Origin: Adiantum capillus-veneris
Lineage: Eukaryota; Streptophyta; Polypodiopsida; Polypodiales; Pteridaceae
Length of the DNA: 64,000 nucleotides
Reading direction: 5' to 3'
Assembly (NCBI GenBank): GCA_014529385.2
Contig: CM043948.1
Location: forward strand, 74,422,791 to 74,486,790
Shown piece by piece: positions 34,740 through 46,477 of this stretch. Each line of letters begins with the position of its first letter. Position 1 is the first letter of the stretch. The notes under the pieces were generated by a model. The model saw only the letters and a list, made by a program, of their open reading frames with translations, had not been told where the DNA came from and did no database searches. A program made the position numbers and the translations under genes.

Positions 34740-36943
34740 TGAATCATCTACATCTATTATGAGGTTCTCTTCGATCTCAGGTATTGTACACTGAGATACG
34801 CCAACATTGAACTCACCTTCATCTTCTACTTGGCAATCGTACACCCAACTAGGTGTTTCTTCATTATAGCCAACACTTTCAATATGATGCATTATCTTTT
34901 CATTTGCAAAACATGTAAATAATTTTTCATCTTTGTTTGCTAATAATATTTTGTGAATTGTACTATGAACATGATTATACATACTAAAATTTCTTTAGCG
35001 CTCAAATTTGTTGTACACTGCACCAAAACTTTCATTTCAAGTGGACGTGGAGTCAAGTAATGCTCACCATTGTTCACCATCCACCAGTTCCATACAGGTT
35101 GCTCTTTTGCCATTGATTGAAATAAATCACTTGCAAAAGTTCCTTCTTTTATTCTGAATGCACTCAACTATTTGATGCAATTAATATGATCTTGAGCATT
35201 GGATTAGAACGTATTGATGACTTGATAGAAATTATTGACCACCTCTGTATTTGGCATCAAGTCTAAATTCCAATACTCTAGATCGAGCATGTAAACCATG
35301 CTATGGAGTAGAGTAAGAGCACTCTGCCACCTTGCATGAAAGTATTTGAATAAAACTTTTTATTGTCTAGCAGAGAATGGTATTTGTCACTCCTTTCTAC
35401 TACAAACTTTTAACTTCTCAAGATTTTTCTAAACTTATTTGGACCATCCATCAAGTCATCCATAATTTCCCTAGGTTTGGTTCTTTTCTATCAAGGTTGT
35501 GAATCGCCAACATAATAGACATCATTACATGGTATGTATCCATTACAGTCCTCCACCAAGAAGGCTTGTTTATGGATCCTTGCAAACTCGTATTTCACTT
35601 GTTCAGGTTGATCAAGCTCCAAATGTCGGACAACCAAAAGTATCAATTACAACACACTTATTACATAGAAGATACTCCAATGTGTAATAGTGATTGCAAA
35701 ATTAAGTATCAACAAGCCTTTTCAACATAACTGATATGCACATCTTGTATATATTAATCACTCTTTTTCATTTGAAGATAAAATTCACAACTTCACTAGT
35801 GCACCAATCTTTTAGCACCAAATTTAAATTGTGCATATTGCAACCATTGGCATAAATGTGTAAACAATATCTTTTTATTGTATTATCAATATTTTTATAA
35901 CTTTTTCCACTATCCATGACTACTTTAATGATATGTTTAGTACTTGTTTCTTTAATTATGCTAATCAACACACCAACTATTTAAGAACCACTTTTGATAG
36001 TCAAGGGGAGTTGGCCTAGTGGTGAAGGTGAGGGACTTTAAGCGCACCCACTATTGTTTAACCCCTGAGACATGTGGGTGTGGGTGTGGGTGTGGGTGTG
36101 GGTGTGGGAGAGTGGGTGCAATCCTGTAAAACTAGTCGAAGTGAAGCTTTGAACGGCTTTTAAAAAGAAAAAAAACCACTTTTAATAGCACACCGGAATT
36201 GTCAATAGATTTTATGAAAATCTCTCCTCTCGGATACACCAACATAACATTGATCAATGGTCTTCTTTGAATATTCAAACAACCATCACTGAAAATTGTG
36301 CATCTTGAAAGTGAAATATTCCCAAAAATCTGGAAACATGTTCTTTTACTTTGATGTAACATTTGTCCAAGTGATCATTCAGTATTGTGTGATATGAAGG
36401 GGCTGAAAATCCCAGACCATACTCACCAATTCTCTTCCATGGATGTTTCCAATGATAATCTCAAGTATGACTGATGTACTTCTAGTGAAGAAATCTCTTT
36501 TACAAGTGCAAGTTGTGCCTCTTCTAACATCTGTGTTCAAAATCTTTGGTGCAAAGATTTTTCTCACATTTGTTCAAGCCTAACCTCACTGTCATGATTA
36601 GAAGAAACACTACTAGATATTGTGTATCCTTGTGCTTATTGTTTTGCAGTGCTTATTGGCATTCTTACTTGATTGACATGATTGGATTTCAACTCTATCT
36701 GCTCTTGGTATGCATTCATAACAAATTTCTCCATCTATTGTCTCTTGCCACTCTTCTTCTCAAACTCTTCTCTAAAACACTTTGGAGTTGCGGTGCTTGA
36801 AGATGTGTGCACGTGCGACAGCTCTTTTCAAGACCACCCAAAAAATGCCTAATACATGAAGCCCTACCTAATTTTGTGACCATGCATAGTTCACATTGCC
36901 ACTCTTTATATCGACTACGTATGTTGTTTGCACCAACTCCCAC
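34740..36943 (-). pseudogene. hAT-superfamily transposase remnant (BED, DUF659, hAT C-terminal)
   Basis: On the minus strand, in order: a BED-type zinc-finger region (36943-36716, WQCELC then IRHFLGG); a DUF659-like block (36362-36132, CTIFSDG then PLINVMLVYPRGEIFIKSIDNSG); a further block (35971-35768, VVMDSGKSYKN, YCLHIYANGCNMHNLNLVLKDW); and the dimerisation region (35167-34740, WNWWMVNNGEHYLTPRPLEMKVLVQ, then IHKILLANKDEKLFTCFANEKI). Frameshifts separate the blocks. No terminal inverted repeats were identified. A SINE at 36001-36173 splits the DUF659 part from the next block. Confidence 0.82.
36001..36173 (+). mobile_element. tRNA-derived SINE with 15-bp target duplications
   Basis: Flanked by AACCACTTTTGATAG (35986-36000) and AACCACTTTTAATAG (36174-36188), 14 of 15 identical. 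The body begins with an A-box-like TTGGCCTAGTGG, has a B-box-like GTTTAACCCC about 40 bp later, an internal TGGGTG repeat (about 36074-36108) and an A-rich tail. These are the hallmarks of a LINE-mobilised SINE. Confidence 0.85.
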
Positions 36944-37944
36944 TCTTTGCCGGGGGATTTTTTTCCCTTTCCTAATTGTGTACTACTTATGTCGACATTT
37001 TCTTCCATTGATTTCAATTATAGCTGAAGACATAAGAAGAGCATATTCAATTGCAAAAAGAAGTTTCTATTTTTCAATATATATTAAAACTAAGAATTTC
37101 ATTACAGAAGAAATCAAATTTACACACTGTGCAATTTGCAAATAACAAGTGACATTTGTAAAAATCACACTATCTTTATGTAGTGGTGATCAATTTTATT
37201 ATTTTCTCAATTATTTACACATGCAACAAAGAATAATCAAATTAGACATGGTAATGATGTTAATTATTTGCAGTACACAAACCAAAATATGTATCATCTC
37301 AATCTCATGCACCAACAATCTTTCACAACACACAATGCATTCTCTATCCGACATTATGCATAAAACAAAGCTACAAAATCTTCGATGCAATTACTAAGTA
37401 CTTGAGGAATACGTTTACCCAATCAAGGATTGTAGCCCCTTATACATTTGATCAAATATATAAGAACTGCTTTCACTCAATTAAGGATTGTATCTCTCAT
37501 ATTGTATAGTGAAAAACAACATACTTCGAATAAAACCCATGATTGTGTGAAACACAAGAATTCAAGGATCTGGATATTCCCAGTACACTAGTATAGGACA
37601 TACAATTCGTGACTAATGACTCATTTCTGGTATATACTCATCTTTTAAAACCAACTTCAGTCCCTTTATGGACCACTGACTTTGTTACAATGAGCATGAT
37701 CCTACAAAGACCCAATGTGTTTAGTATCATACCTAATTTGTCTTATGCCAAGGTTTTTTATTATTTATTATGGGCCACCATAGTAAAAATCAAGTTCAAC
37801 CTAGTATTATGAAATGTGATTCAGTAACCTTCGGACAATTCACAAGGAGAATTAATTGTACTCGACAAAGGATATGCTCCCTAGGGATCTATCTAGTCAA
37901 AAGGCTCAAAATGGTAGCTTCTTGTTTTATACAAAATAGCTCGC
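36944..37944. other. Gene-less AT-rich segment
   Basis: No motif-bearing ORF on either strand and no clear repeat boundary. Confidence 0.6.
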
Positions 37945-38005
37945 TGGCTTTTTACTGTTGGGATCTATGGTGGGTGCAAGAGTGTAGCATTCATGGCATG
38001 TGTGT

Positions 38006-38036
<31 letters not shown>

Positions 38037-38537
38037 GGAAACTTCTTCTTAAGAACACAAAATTTTCCCAAGTGGCACCTTCTTCAGGTCGATCTTTCCA
38101 CTTGACTAAAGCTTGACGACATACATGATGACGCGTACGTAAATCATGATAGTAGAGGATTTTCTCAGATTCATGCGGTGGGGTAGGACGCTCAACAAAA
38201 TCAACCAAAATTTGTTGGTTGTGACAACATTGTCATCCCCATGCAAGCATTTACGTAAACGGCTTACATGAAATACCATATGTACATGAGAATGTGTTGG
38301 TAACAAGAGTTTGTAAGCACGATCAACAACTCACTTGAGTATCTTGAAAGGCCCAGAATATCTTAGAGATAATTTAGGTGTTGTCCTAGTCTTCAGACTT
38401 CTTGAATGCTCTAGCACACACAAAAATACCTCTTCCCCCTCCTTGAAGGTAACTTGCCAACGTTTCTCGTCGTCATACTTCTTATACCAATCTTGCGCAT
38501 GTCGAACATTTTGACGAGTGAGTTTCAGCATATCCAT
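37927..38537 (-). pseudogene. Integrase C-terminus and chromodomain
   Basis: 38537-38331 carries DMLKLTRQNVRHAQDWYKKYDDEKR and a GPFKILK end, typical of the integrase C-terminal part. After a frameshift, 38306-37950 gives VFHVSRLRKC and then a chromodomain core ALVKWKDRPEEGATWENF, which in chromoviruses guides insertion to chromatin marks. The frame then runs into a GT microsatellite at about 37999-38036. Confidence 0.85.
37999..38036. repeat. (GT)n microsatellite
   Basis: A GT run with one TATG interruption near its left end, at the 3' edge of the chromodomain sequence. Confidence 0.95.
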
Positions 38538-39347
38538 ATGGTCTTGGATAAAATCATTAACCTGCTAGAGTTTTCTGGTGGCCAACCACACCAGAACTAG
38601 TGACCTAGGCTGAAAATTGTACATTAGCATGAAAGGACTAAATCCAGTTGTGACATGCTTAGCACTGTTGTAAGAAAACTCAAGAAGAGGTACTCTTCCC
38701 AATATGTTTGTTTCTTGCTAATGTATGCTTGTACCATATCCTCTAGCACTTGGTTAACTTGTTTAGTTTGACCATCCGTTTTTGGATGATCTATTGTACT
38801 GAGGTTGAGTCATGTACCCAATTGTTTAAACACGGCCCTCCAAAACTGTTGGAATCACGATCACTCAAAGTGTTAATTGGAAATCCATACAACTTGTATA
38901 GATTGTTCACAAATAAATTAGCTAATTCTAGAGTCTTTATGGTTGGAATAAACTTGCATAGTTTAGTCAACCGGTCTACGACCACCCATACCAAGTCCTG
39001 ACCTCGTATAGTGGTTGTTAAACCCACAATAAAATCCATAGAGAGACTTTCCCATTTACCATTGGGAATCTCCAAAGGATGTAAGAGTCCTCCTGCCTTC
39101 AAGGCTCTACTTTGTTAACTTGAAATTTTTGGCAATGCAAGACATAGTCTTGAACAAAGCCATGTAAACGTGGCTAGTAAAACTTTTGTCTTACAAAAGC
39201 ATAAGTCTTTTTAATGCCCGAGTGCCCTGCACTTGGACTATCGTGACATTCATAAAGAATTTTTTTCCAAAGGTCCGTGTCCGTCGGTACACAAACTCTC
39301 CCCTTGTGGAGTAGGTACCCATTATCGATGGAAAAATTCTTCCATCT
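38538..39347 (-). pseudogene. Chromovirus integrase zinc-binding and core region
   Basis: The HHCC part is visible as ECHDSPSAGHSGIKKTY...FYWP, ending in a degraded Cys pair (about 39290-39120). The core (NGKWESLSMDFIVGL, 39102-38791) has the first catalytic Asp and then VVVDRLTKLCKFIP. Several stops follow and the DRDS block is degraded. Confidence 0.75.
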
Positions 39348-40165
39348 CTATAGTTCATCGCTCAACGAAGGAGAACTGTGTGTGGAGGTTAATGAAACAC
39401 TACCAGCATTGGAGTGAGAAGGATTTTTCATTTGCACATGGCTCCACACTTTGGAGTATGCATCATCATGCTCATATTTGCCCTTTAAAAAATCCGAAAA
39501 CTCACTTTGAAGTCCCATGAACAAAAGAGAATTGATCTCAGGAATACGACTAAGAACATCAGCCACCACATTGTATCGTACTTTACGATATTGGAGCTTT
39601 GCATCATACTCTTGAAGAATCTCAGCCCACCTGGCCTTTTGACCCTTCAAGTCAGTTTGTTGTGTAAACCATTTTAAACTTTCATGGTCAAACACAATCT
39701 CAAACTCAGCTCCATACAAATAATGCCTCCATTTCTTTAAGGCGGACACTATTGTGTAGAGTTCACTTTATAAGCAGACTAATTTTGTTCTGTTGAATCA
39801 AGCTTCTTGCTTTCAAATGTAATTGGCCTCCCCTGTTGTAGAAGAACTGCTCTAATAGCATAGTTACTGGCATCCATTTCCAAAATGAATGGCTTCAAAG
39901 GATCCACAATATCTAGAATAGGAGCTATAGCTAATGCATCCTTGAGCGTATCAAAACTTTGTTGTTGAGCGGCACCCCACCAAAAGGTTTTCCCTTTTCC
40001 TTTCAGCTAGTTTGTCGTTGGCACAACAATATGAGCATAGTTTTTAACGAACCGTCGACAAAAACTTGCAAATCCCAAGAAAATTTGTAACTCTTCTAGA
40101 TTTTTTGGAGAAAGCCACTTTCGAATGGCATCCACTTTGGATTGATCCATGTGCAACCCATTAGC
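39348..40165 (-). pseudogene. Chromovirus RNase H
   Basis: Broken frames show LEMDASNYAIRAVLLQQGRPI (about 39895-39830). A longer open stretch, 39749-39348, has ALKKWRHYLYGAEFEIVFDHESLKWF and NVVADVLSRI, the standard RNase H end. Confidence 0.8.
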
Positions 40166-40700
40166 TTAGATAACATACCCTAGATAGCGAATTTTCTCCT
40201 TGAGAAAATCACACTTTGAGTCTTTGGCATATAAATTGTTTTCTCTTAGCAAGTCAAACACCTGTCTCAAGTGTTGCAAGTACTCTTCCTCAGAAGCACT
40301 ATATACGAGAATGTCATCAAGAAAAATGATAACAAACTTGCCCAAATATGGTCTCAAGACACTATCCATGAGCGTCACGAAAGTCACGGACGCATTGGTT
40401 AACCCAAAAGGAGTAACCAAAAACTCATATAGTCCAAACCTTGTTTGGAATGTAGTTTTGGGTACATCAGCAAGTCAAATATTTACTTGGTGATATCTTG
40501 ACCGCAAGTCTATCTTTGTAAAATATGAGCATGAGTGAGCTTGTTGAACAACTCATCTACGATTACTTGTTCTTAACAGTGACCACATTAAACCACGATA
40601 GTTTACACACATGCACATACTACCATCCTTTTTCTTCACCAATAGGATAGGAGAATCCCATGGTGAAGAACTCAGTTGAATAAATCCTCTCCTAAGATAG
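40166..40700 (-). pseudogene. Chromovirus reverse transcriptase
   Basis: Visible blocks: [33 protein letters not shown], then an open frame 40420-40166 with TPFGLTNASVTF and the catalytic FLDD in KFVIIFLDDILVYS. The leading Tyr of the usual YxDD is Phe, which is common in gypsy elements. At least three stops lie upstream. Confidence 0.85.
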
Positions 40701-40883
40701 CCAGCAAGCTAACGTTCCACCTCAACATCCTCATAATGACTCATTATGTAGGGTGGTTTACTAACTGGTTTATTGCATGCAACCACGTCTATGTCATGTT
40801 TCATAGATCGTGTTGGTGGTAATCATGATGGTTATTCATTAAGAAAAACATCTTGAAATTCCGTCAATAAATCTTTTAACTGA

Positions 40884-41428
40884 CTAGCAACCTTTGCTTG
40901 TTGAGAAGAGAGAGTAGTAGCCATTGCTTGGAAGAGAAGAGAGAGAAGCATGCATTGATGAATGATCAACAAATTCACCATTTGAAAGAAAATGACACAA
41001 TGAGTAACACAAGAAAAATTCTTCTATTTTATTATTAGAAGTGAGCTTCATAAGCTTTGTTGTACATATCAATGGGGAGGAAGGCACATCCTTCTCTCCT
41101 AGCAACAACACATGTGTGCCATGAGATTCAAACATCAGACTGTTGTGCTCATAGCTACGCTTCAGTGATGCTCCTAGGCTATGCAACCATTCTCTACCAA
41201 GGACCACATCTGCCCTCTCCATGTTCATAACCTGGAAATCTAAGGATGGGGAATAGTCTTCAATTTCCAACGGTACAACTCTCACTTGAGTATCCCACAC
41301 TTTGGTACCGTATCCGTTCATCATTGCTACCTTGTAGTGGTGGGAACTCAAAGTTTGGGAAAATTTGTTGGTATACTTGCAATGCCCACCTCTCTCAGTT
41401 TTGCCACCACAATATATGTTGCACAGTC
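40884..41428 (-). pseudogene. Chromovirus protease, C-terminal half
   Basis: An open frame (41465-40884) contains VRVVPLEIEDYSPSLDFQVM and ADVVLGREWLHSLG, the closing strand of the retropepsin fold. The first 12 codons of this frame belong to the inserted block at 41429-42099. Confidence 0.75.
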
Positions 41429-42099
41429 TGTAAGGCCCCCATATGAGGAGAAGCCAATGGTGCACATATATTTGGTGGATTCTAGCTTTGCATGCTCATG
41501 AGATCTCTATTTGTGATCGTGGATGGTATGAAGCAAATTCAGGGCCATTTTTTATTCCTTTTTGTCAGAATATCATGGCCGACGACGACGGTCGTAAGAC
41601 AATCAAAAAATGGCCATCTGGTGGTCAGTGGCCGGTTGTCCGTGGTCTTTGGCCGGTGGTCAGCGAACGGTAGCCCGATTTCCTTGACCGGTGGCCGAGT
41701 TCTAAGAGTATTTGTCTACCCAAAAGTGGCTACACAGGTGCGCATGGGAGAGTCCTACTTGGACTTGGCTATCTAAGGGCGGCTGCACATGGGTATTTAG
41801 AGGCTCCCTTACATCTATGTAAGGAGGCCTTCTCATGAGTAATTCGGTACAATGGTGTGCACACTTGATGCACACAACACATCATTGTGTAAGGATTGTT
41901 AGTCCCTTATATTATTACTTGCTCTAGTTGTCTAAATCGCCATCTAAGCTCTACCTTGGGAGCACATGGGTGGATGATGCCATCACTTTGTAATAATGTG
42001 TTAATCTAAAGTTTTTGATTTTCCACTAATCTACTTTGCATCGTATCTCTCTCTACTCTCCTTGCTACTAGATCCTTATTGTATTCCGCATTTCTTACA
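41429..42099. repeat. ~670-bp insertion in protease, possible solo LTR
   Basis: Begins TGTAAGGCCC and ends TTTCTTACA, so it is TG...CA bounded with a short TGTAAG/CTTACA inverted end. It separates the two halves of the protease and has no coding content. I did not find matching target duplications, so the call is tentative. Confidence 0.4.
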
Positions 42100-42430
42100 C
42101 AATTTGAGCCTTTTCACTAATCCATAGTTAATGAAATTATGAGTAGCACCATCATCTACCAAGATATGCACCTTGTACCCTTGAATAGATCCGTGCATAT
42201 GCACTAGCTCATGCACCACCTTGGGGTGTGTTACCTCCACCTTGGAGAAACATGAGGAAGACTCAAGAGGCAACAACTGCACCGTGTGCACTACTTTCTC
42301 CTTGCCTTGAGTAGAAGATTACCCCTTGGGACAATCCTTTTTGACATGGCTGCTTCTGTTGACGGCCAAACACAGAAGAAGCTTTTCCCAACTTTTTGTA
42401 TCACTATTTTTGAAACAGAATGACATTTTG
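42100..42430 (-). pseudogene. Chromovirus zinc knuckle and protease N-terminal half
   Basis: A degraded knuckle end (HVKKDCPKG, about 42345) precedes VHILVDDGATHNFI (about 42160). The active site reads D-D-G where D-S/T-G is usual. The frame is open from 42291 to the insertion. Confidence 0.75.
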
Positions 42431-42439
42431 TAATGGTTT

Positions 42440-43130
42440 AAGCGGCCAATATTCTTTGTGGGAACGAGCCTCTAAGGAGGAATTGTATATAAAGACCTGG
42501 GATAGTCATGAACACTACAAATCAGGAGTTTGAAGGTTTTCAATCTATCATATAGGAAATGTATAAAGGGGATGATGTCTTGAATGATCTTTGGCGGCAG
42601 ATAAGAGAAGCCAATGAGGCTAATGAATTGAGCTTGGGAAGAGATGTCTTTCTTCCTCCTTGAAGAATTTGAGGCGGGACCTCAAATAGACCTAGAGATG
42701 CACTCGTATTGAGGAGACAAGGGATCTGTGAGTTCTTTGGATAGTCAACCTATATCTTTGAGAACTTTGCCCTCTTATATGGGAGAGTATGAATCAAAGT
42801 AGATGTGAAAGTTGTACCATCACAAAGACTCTCTGCAAGGAAGGGGATGGACTCCCAGGGGTTGATAACCATCTTGTCTACTCCAGTAACTTGTACCATT
42901 ACTCTTGCTGAGCTTCTCAAAATAAGTGTGGACTATAGTAGAAAAATGTCTAGAAAAATTTGGGGTAAAGGATTCGACTTCACGAATGCAGGAAGGAATC
43001 AAAGAATTAGAGAAACCTCAACTAAACATCTAGAGGTCCAAATGACTATTCTGGGGAGATTTCTCACTTCCAATGCCTTTATCCCATTAATCTTAGCCCA
43101 AAGCCCAAGTCTCATCAAGTTTTGATTCTG
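42440..43130 (+). pseudogene. Fragment of a sister large gypsy element: gag-protease linker
   Basis: The DNA around 42735-42795 (LRTLPSYMGEYES-like in a broken frame) and 42835-42960 (GMDSQGLITILSTPVTCTITLAELL) matches the minus-strand element at 9430-9220, but on the plus strand. Several frameshifts are present and no protease follows. The next recognisable parts are palindromes and the accessory ORF, so a large part of pol is deleted or was never here. Confidence 0.65.
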
Positions 43131-43270
43131 TATACCCATCTAAACCTAGGTTTCTTAATCCCAATCTCTATACTTGATTATTGGTTTCAAACACATGAGA
43201 AGAAACCCAAATCAAAATTTGACATCACAGGAGTCACTACACTACAAGTTTGAGCCATTTTGAACAAAGT

Positions 43271-43579
43271 AGACATTATACGCGTATGATGTCTCACTAG
43301 CCTAAAAAAGAACCTGGAGGCTAACTTGACTCCTTACTAGCCTTTACCACATGATTATGAGAGCATCTACCTAGTTTCACTCCATTTGAACCTCATTTGC
43401 TCAAAGCTAAGCCAGAATCCACCTTCAGAGCCTGAAAGGAGTTCTAATGGTCACAACCTGTCCAAATGACATCCAAATTGAAATTCAGGCATATATCCAT
43501 GATGTACATGGTATAAGTTATGCACACATGAAACATCACTCAGTTCTGAGCACTTAGACATCATACGCATATGATGTCT
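43271..43579. repeat. Two palindromes of the TCATACGCGTATGA type
   Basis: 43271-43294 (one mismatched pair) and 43556-43579 (mismatch at the centre), both built on AGACATCATACG. They lie between the linker fragment and the accessory ORF copy. Confidence 0.88.
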
Positions 43580-43733
43580 CACAGCATAACTTTGCACCCA
43601 AAATGTAATTTTGACCACATGCATAGCATCCCTAGGCCCTAATTAGATTGTGTTTCAAATTTGAAGTCATTTGGATAGCTAGAAACTGAGAAAGTGCCAA
43701 ATTTTGTAAACAACGCTAACTTTTGCACTTGGA

Positions 43734-44682
43734 GTGCCCGCAGGATCAATGGAAGCCAGTAAATCACCAGCCAAGAAGAAGAGGATGTACTTGAAGGACA
43801 TAATTGCAGCCAATGAACCTTACACACTGCCAGAAGAGACACTAAAGCCATCCAAGGCTTGGGTAGATGAAGCTACATTGGAAAGGGAAGAATTCGTAGT
43901 GACCCGCAAGGAAACACAGTGGATATCAATGAATCCACAAGAAATGTTGGAATTTGCAAACAAAGAAGAAACACTCACCCAGCTAGAAAGAGCAAATTTG
44001 TACAATTTCTTTACAGCACCACCAGTAGGTGTAGATATATAGAGAGTCTATGAGCTAGTCAGCTCAATCAAGAAAGATGGCAAGGTAGTGATTATTGCTT
44101 TGGATGGACAGAAGACAGAGACAATGATTACACCTTAAACCATAGCAGATGCACTGGGGCTCCACAATAAGGGTAGCTCCGTTAGAGAAAGGAGAGACAA
44201 AGTAAAGGTATACTCTCAAAAGAAGCCCAATCAAACATTTGAAGACATGGTTGACCCGAGAGCTAAAAAGATCTACAAGTTGTACAACCAATACTTCCAT
44301 GTTTGTAGCAAGCAACCCCAAAAGTACGCAACACCTCCCCATGCAGTGCTACTACAATAACTTGGGCATTGAAAAGTAGTGTGCCAAAAGAAGTGAACTA
44401 TGCCCAATATCTGCATGAGCAAGTGGCCAGCATGGGTATAGAAAATCCAAAGTACATTAAAGGTGGAGAAACACTGACAAAGATTTCATATGAAGATATC
44501 GGTGCAAAAGGACAGTGGCCCGATCCACCAACACAGAATGAATGGTTAAAGTTAGAGCAAGATATAGAAGATCAACCAGTAATACCAGTAGCCCCACAAG
44601 TTACCACACAACTTTGGAGAAGGCTAGAAACAGTACCAAAGGAAGAGCCTGAGGAGACCCCAAAGACGTGTCCCAAGCCATC
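43734..44682 (+). pseudogene. Second copy of the accessory ORF
   Basis: Starts at 43749 with MEASKSPAKKKRM, matching the accessory ORF at 2318, and keeps PPVGVDI (about 44020), QLYNQYFHVC-like DNA (about 44270) and a later frame with GQWPDPPTQNEWLKLEQD (44510-44565). Broken by TAG at 44040 and a frameshift near 44360. Coding similarity ends at about 44682, where the minus-strand element 44683-46477 begins. The coiled-coil part is missing. Confidence 0.65.
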
Positions 44683-44689
44683 CAATTTC

Positions 44690-45340
44690 TATCTTCCTCA
44701 TCCGTGGGCAGGAAATCAATTTTTAAACATAGCCTCAAAATTTTCCCAACTATATGGCATGATGTTCTTCTCCTTGAGAGACATCCACCATTTATAGGCC
44801 TTGCCTTCTAGATTCAAACTTGTCTTCAGTGCCCTGATTGCATCCGGAGTACGCTGTAAGTCGTGAATTCTGCCTTACTTACTGAGAAAGATATTTAATG
44901 CATCCTTATTGTGCTCATAGTCGTTTCCCTTAAAAGTTGGTGGCTTTGTATTTTTTAACAACTCGTCCACCTCCTTTGTAGTGAGAGAGTGCAAAGAATC
45001 CGGAGCGAGACCTTGTCCTTGACCAAGAGGACCTTGCCCCTGATCAGCTACGTGCTCATGCATGTGAATCTCAATAGGACCCTTGGCTTGTTGTTGCATA
45101 AACTGTACCACTAAAGTGGATAATTTATTGACATTTTCATTTAGTGATGCAAAATTCATTTCCATCACCGACATACGTGCTTGAAGTGCTCCAAAATTCT
45201 TGAATATCAAGCAATTTGTAAGTTTCATGTCCTCCCTGTAGCTTTGTGGGTACCCTCTGTGAGAGTATCCAGCCGCGAGCCATCATTGGGAGGATCGGGT
45301 GTATAGTGCTCAAAATCAAAAGTCATTTTGATATTTGAAT
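44690..45340 (-). pseudogene. gag N-terminal and capsid fragment
   Basis: Minus frames give a short start (MTFDFEHYTPDPPNDGSRLDT, about 45333), a coiled segment (MSVMEMNFASLNENVNKL), then TTKEVDELLKNTKPPTFKGNDY and, after a stop, KAYKWWMSLKEKN and YSWENFEAMFKN. This is the typical retrotransposon-gag capsid order. It is broken by at least one frameshift and several stops. Confidence 0.7.
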
Positions 45341-46271
45341 CCATGGAGACATTGTGCAGTGCAAGGAAAAAAAGAAGAATACCTTGATTCCAAAACGTTT
45401 GTAGCTGTAATATGCATCGAAGACGTTGATAATTAATCATGCTAATTAGGCCCGCAACATCAACTTGAAGATGTATTATTGCCAAAAAACCAAGTCGTGT
45501 TGGTATTGTTGAATCTTTGAAATCTCCCAGTCGCTTTTGGTTGCCAATGATGCGAACCTTTCCAACTGGGAGCTGATGTTTGTCTGAAAAGAGCGCAACG
45601 TATGTGATCTGAACAAATTCCTTAAGATGCACTTCTTGATCAGTTGTTAACTAGTCAGATGCCGATTTTGATGTCGAACTTATTGTAGCCGATGCCTTTT
45701 GTAGACGCGAAGGACACTTCGAATGAAGGTCTTGAAAATTTGATCTCAAATCGAGAAGTAAAACTCTATAGGCTACAAAAAAATTGTTGTTTTTCTAAAA
45801 TTAGGTCGGAACCCTGGCCGTCAATCGGCACCTTACCGAGATTTGACGGCAAATTTGTGTAAAAGGGTGTGTGTGCCAGGGTGGGCATGCACCCTTGCTT
45901 GCTTCAAAGGGTAAAAAAAAAAACCATCATGGGTGGTCCTTGGTGTGTAACCTTGAGGCTTGCTATGGTGGCACTCTGAGCAGGCTTCGCCTAAGAGAGA
46001 GAGAGGACGAGCTCTCGCCTATTGTGTTGCTCATAAGGTTGCGCAGCTGTGACAAAAAATCCACAACCCGGACTTGCAAAACCATTCAAGCCCTTCTTTG
46101 TGCGGTTTTGTGCAGGTCAAATGCCCTCTTCTTCATCCCCTTAGGGTTTCTGCACACGCGATGTCACCCCCTTTGACATCCTCCTAGGGGTGCTTGCCCG
46201 CCTTTGTGAAGCTAATTGCATGCCCATGCAAAAGCATGAGAGTGGCTCCACGCCCTTGGCCCCAAAAGTAA
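45341..46271 (-). other. Leader of the minus-strand initiator-Met element
   Basis: Between primer site and gag. An ORF at 45632-45225 partly overlaps gag but has no recognised domain. Confidence 0.5.
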
Positions 46272-46283
46272 GCTCTGATACCA
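46272..46283 (-). promoter_or_regulatory. Primer-binding site, initiator-Met type
   Basis: TGGTATCAGAGC on the minus strand, one base after the LTR end. Confidence 0.9.
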
Positions 46284-46284
46284 G

Positions 46285-46477
46285 TGAAACGCGAGAGGAT
46301 TGCCTTGGTCTTGATTCACCGCCCAACCCCCCATATATATCCCTTGGTCCTCGAATCCCCTATTCCACACTCGCAGCCAGCCATCTGGCTCGGGTCCGTG
46401 ACCCCCCCCCCCCGGGTATGCCCTTCGCATGACATTACTCCCCCCTTGCAACCCCTTGTTGAAGCAGTTGACCAACA
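46285..46477 (-). repeat. 5' LTR of the minus-strand initiator-Met element
   Basis: The end (TTTCA at 46285) is firm from the primer site. The start at 46477 assumes TGTTGG. It contains an ATATATAT box (about 46331-46338) and a C-homopolymer (about 46403-46414). Confidence 0.6.

Larger units (their letters stand above)
37945..42430 (-). mobile_element. Decayed chromovirus (Ty3/gypsy with chromodomain), no LTRs found
   Basis: Minus-strand order: zinc knuckle (about 42400), protease, RT, RNase H, integrase, chromodomain. All are broken by stops or frameshifts. No LTR, primer site or polypurine tract could be assigned, so the limits are those of the coding similarity. The protease is split by an insertion at 41429-42099. 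Confidence 0.85.
44683..46477 (-). mobile_element. Truncated minus-strand LTR element, initiator-Met primer site
   Basis: Right to left: an LTR (46477-46285, TGTTGGTCAAC...TTTCA, about 193 bp), a perfect initiator-Met primer site, a leader, and a broken gag that stops at about 44683. No 3' LTR or pol follows, so the element is 3'-truncated. Confidence 0.7.
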
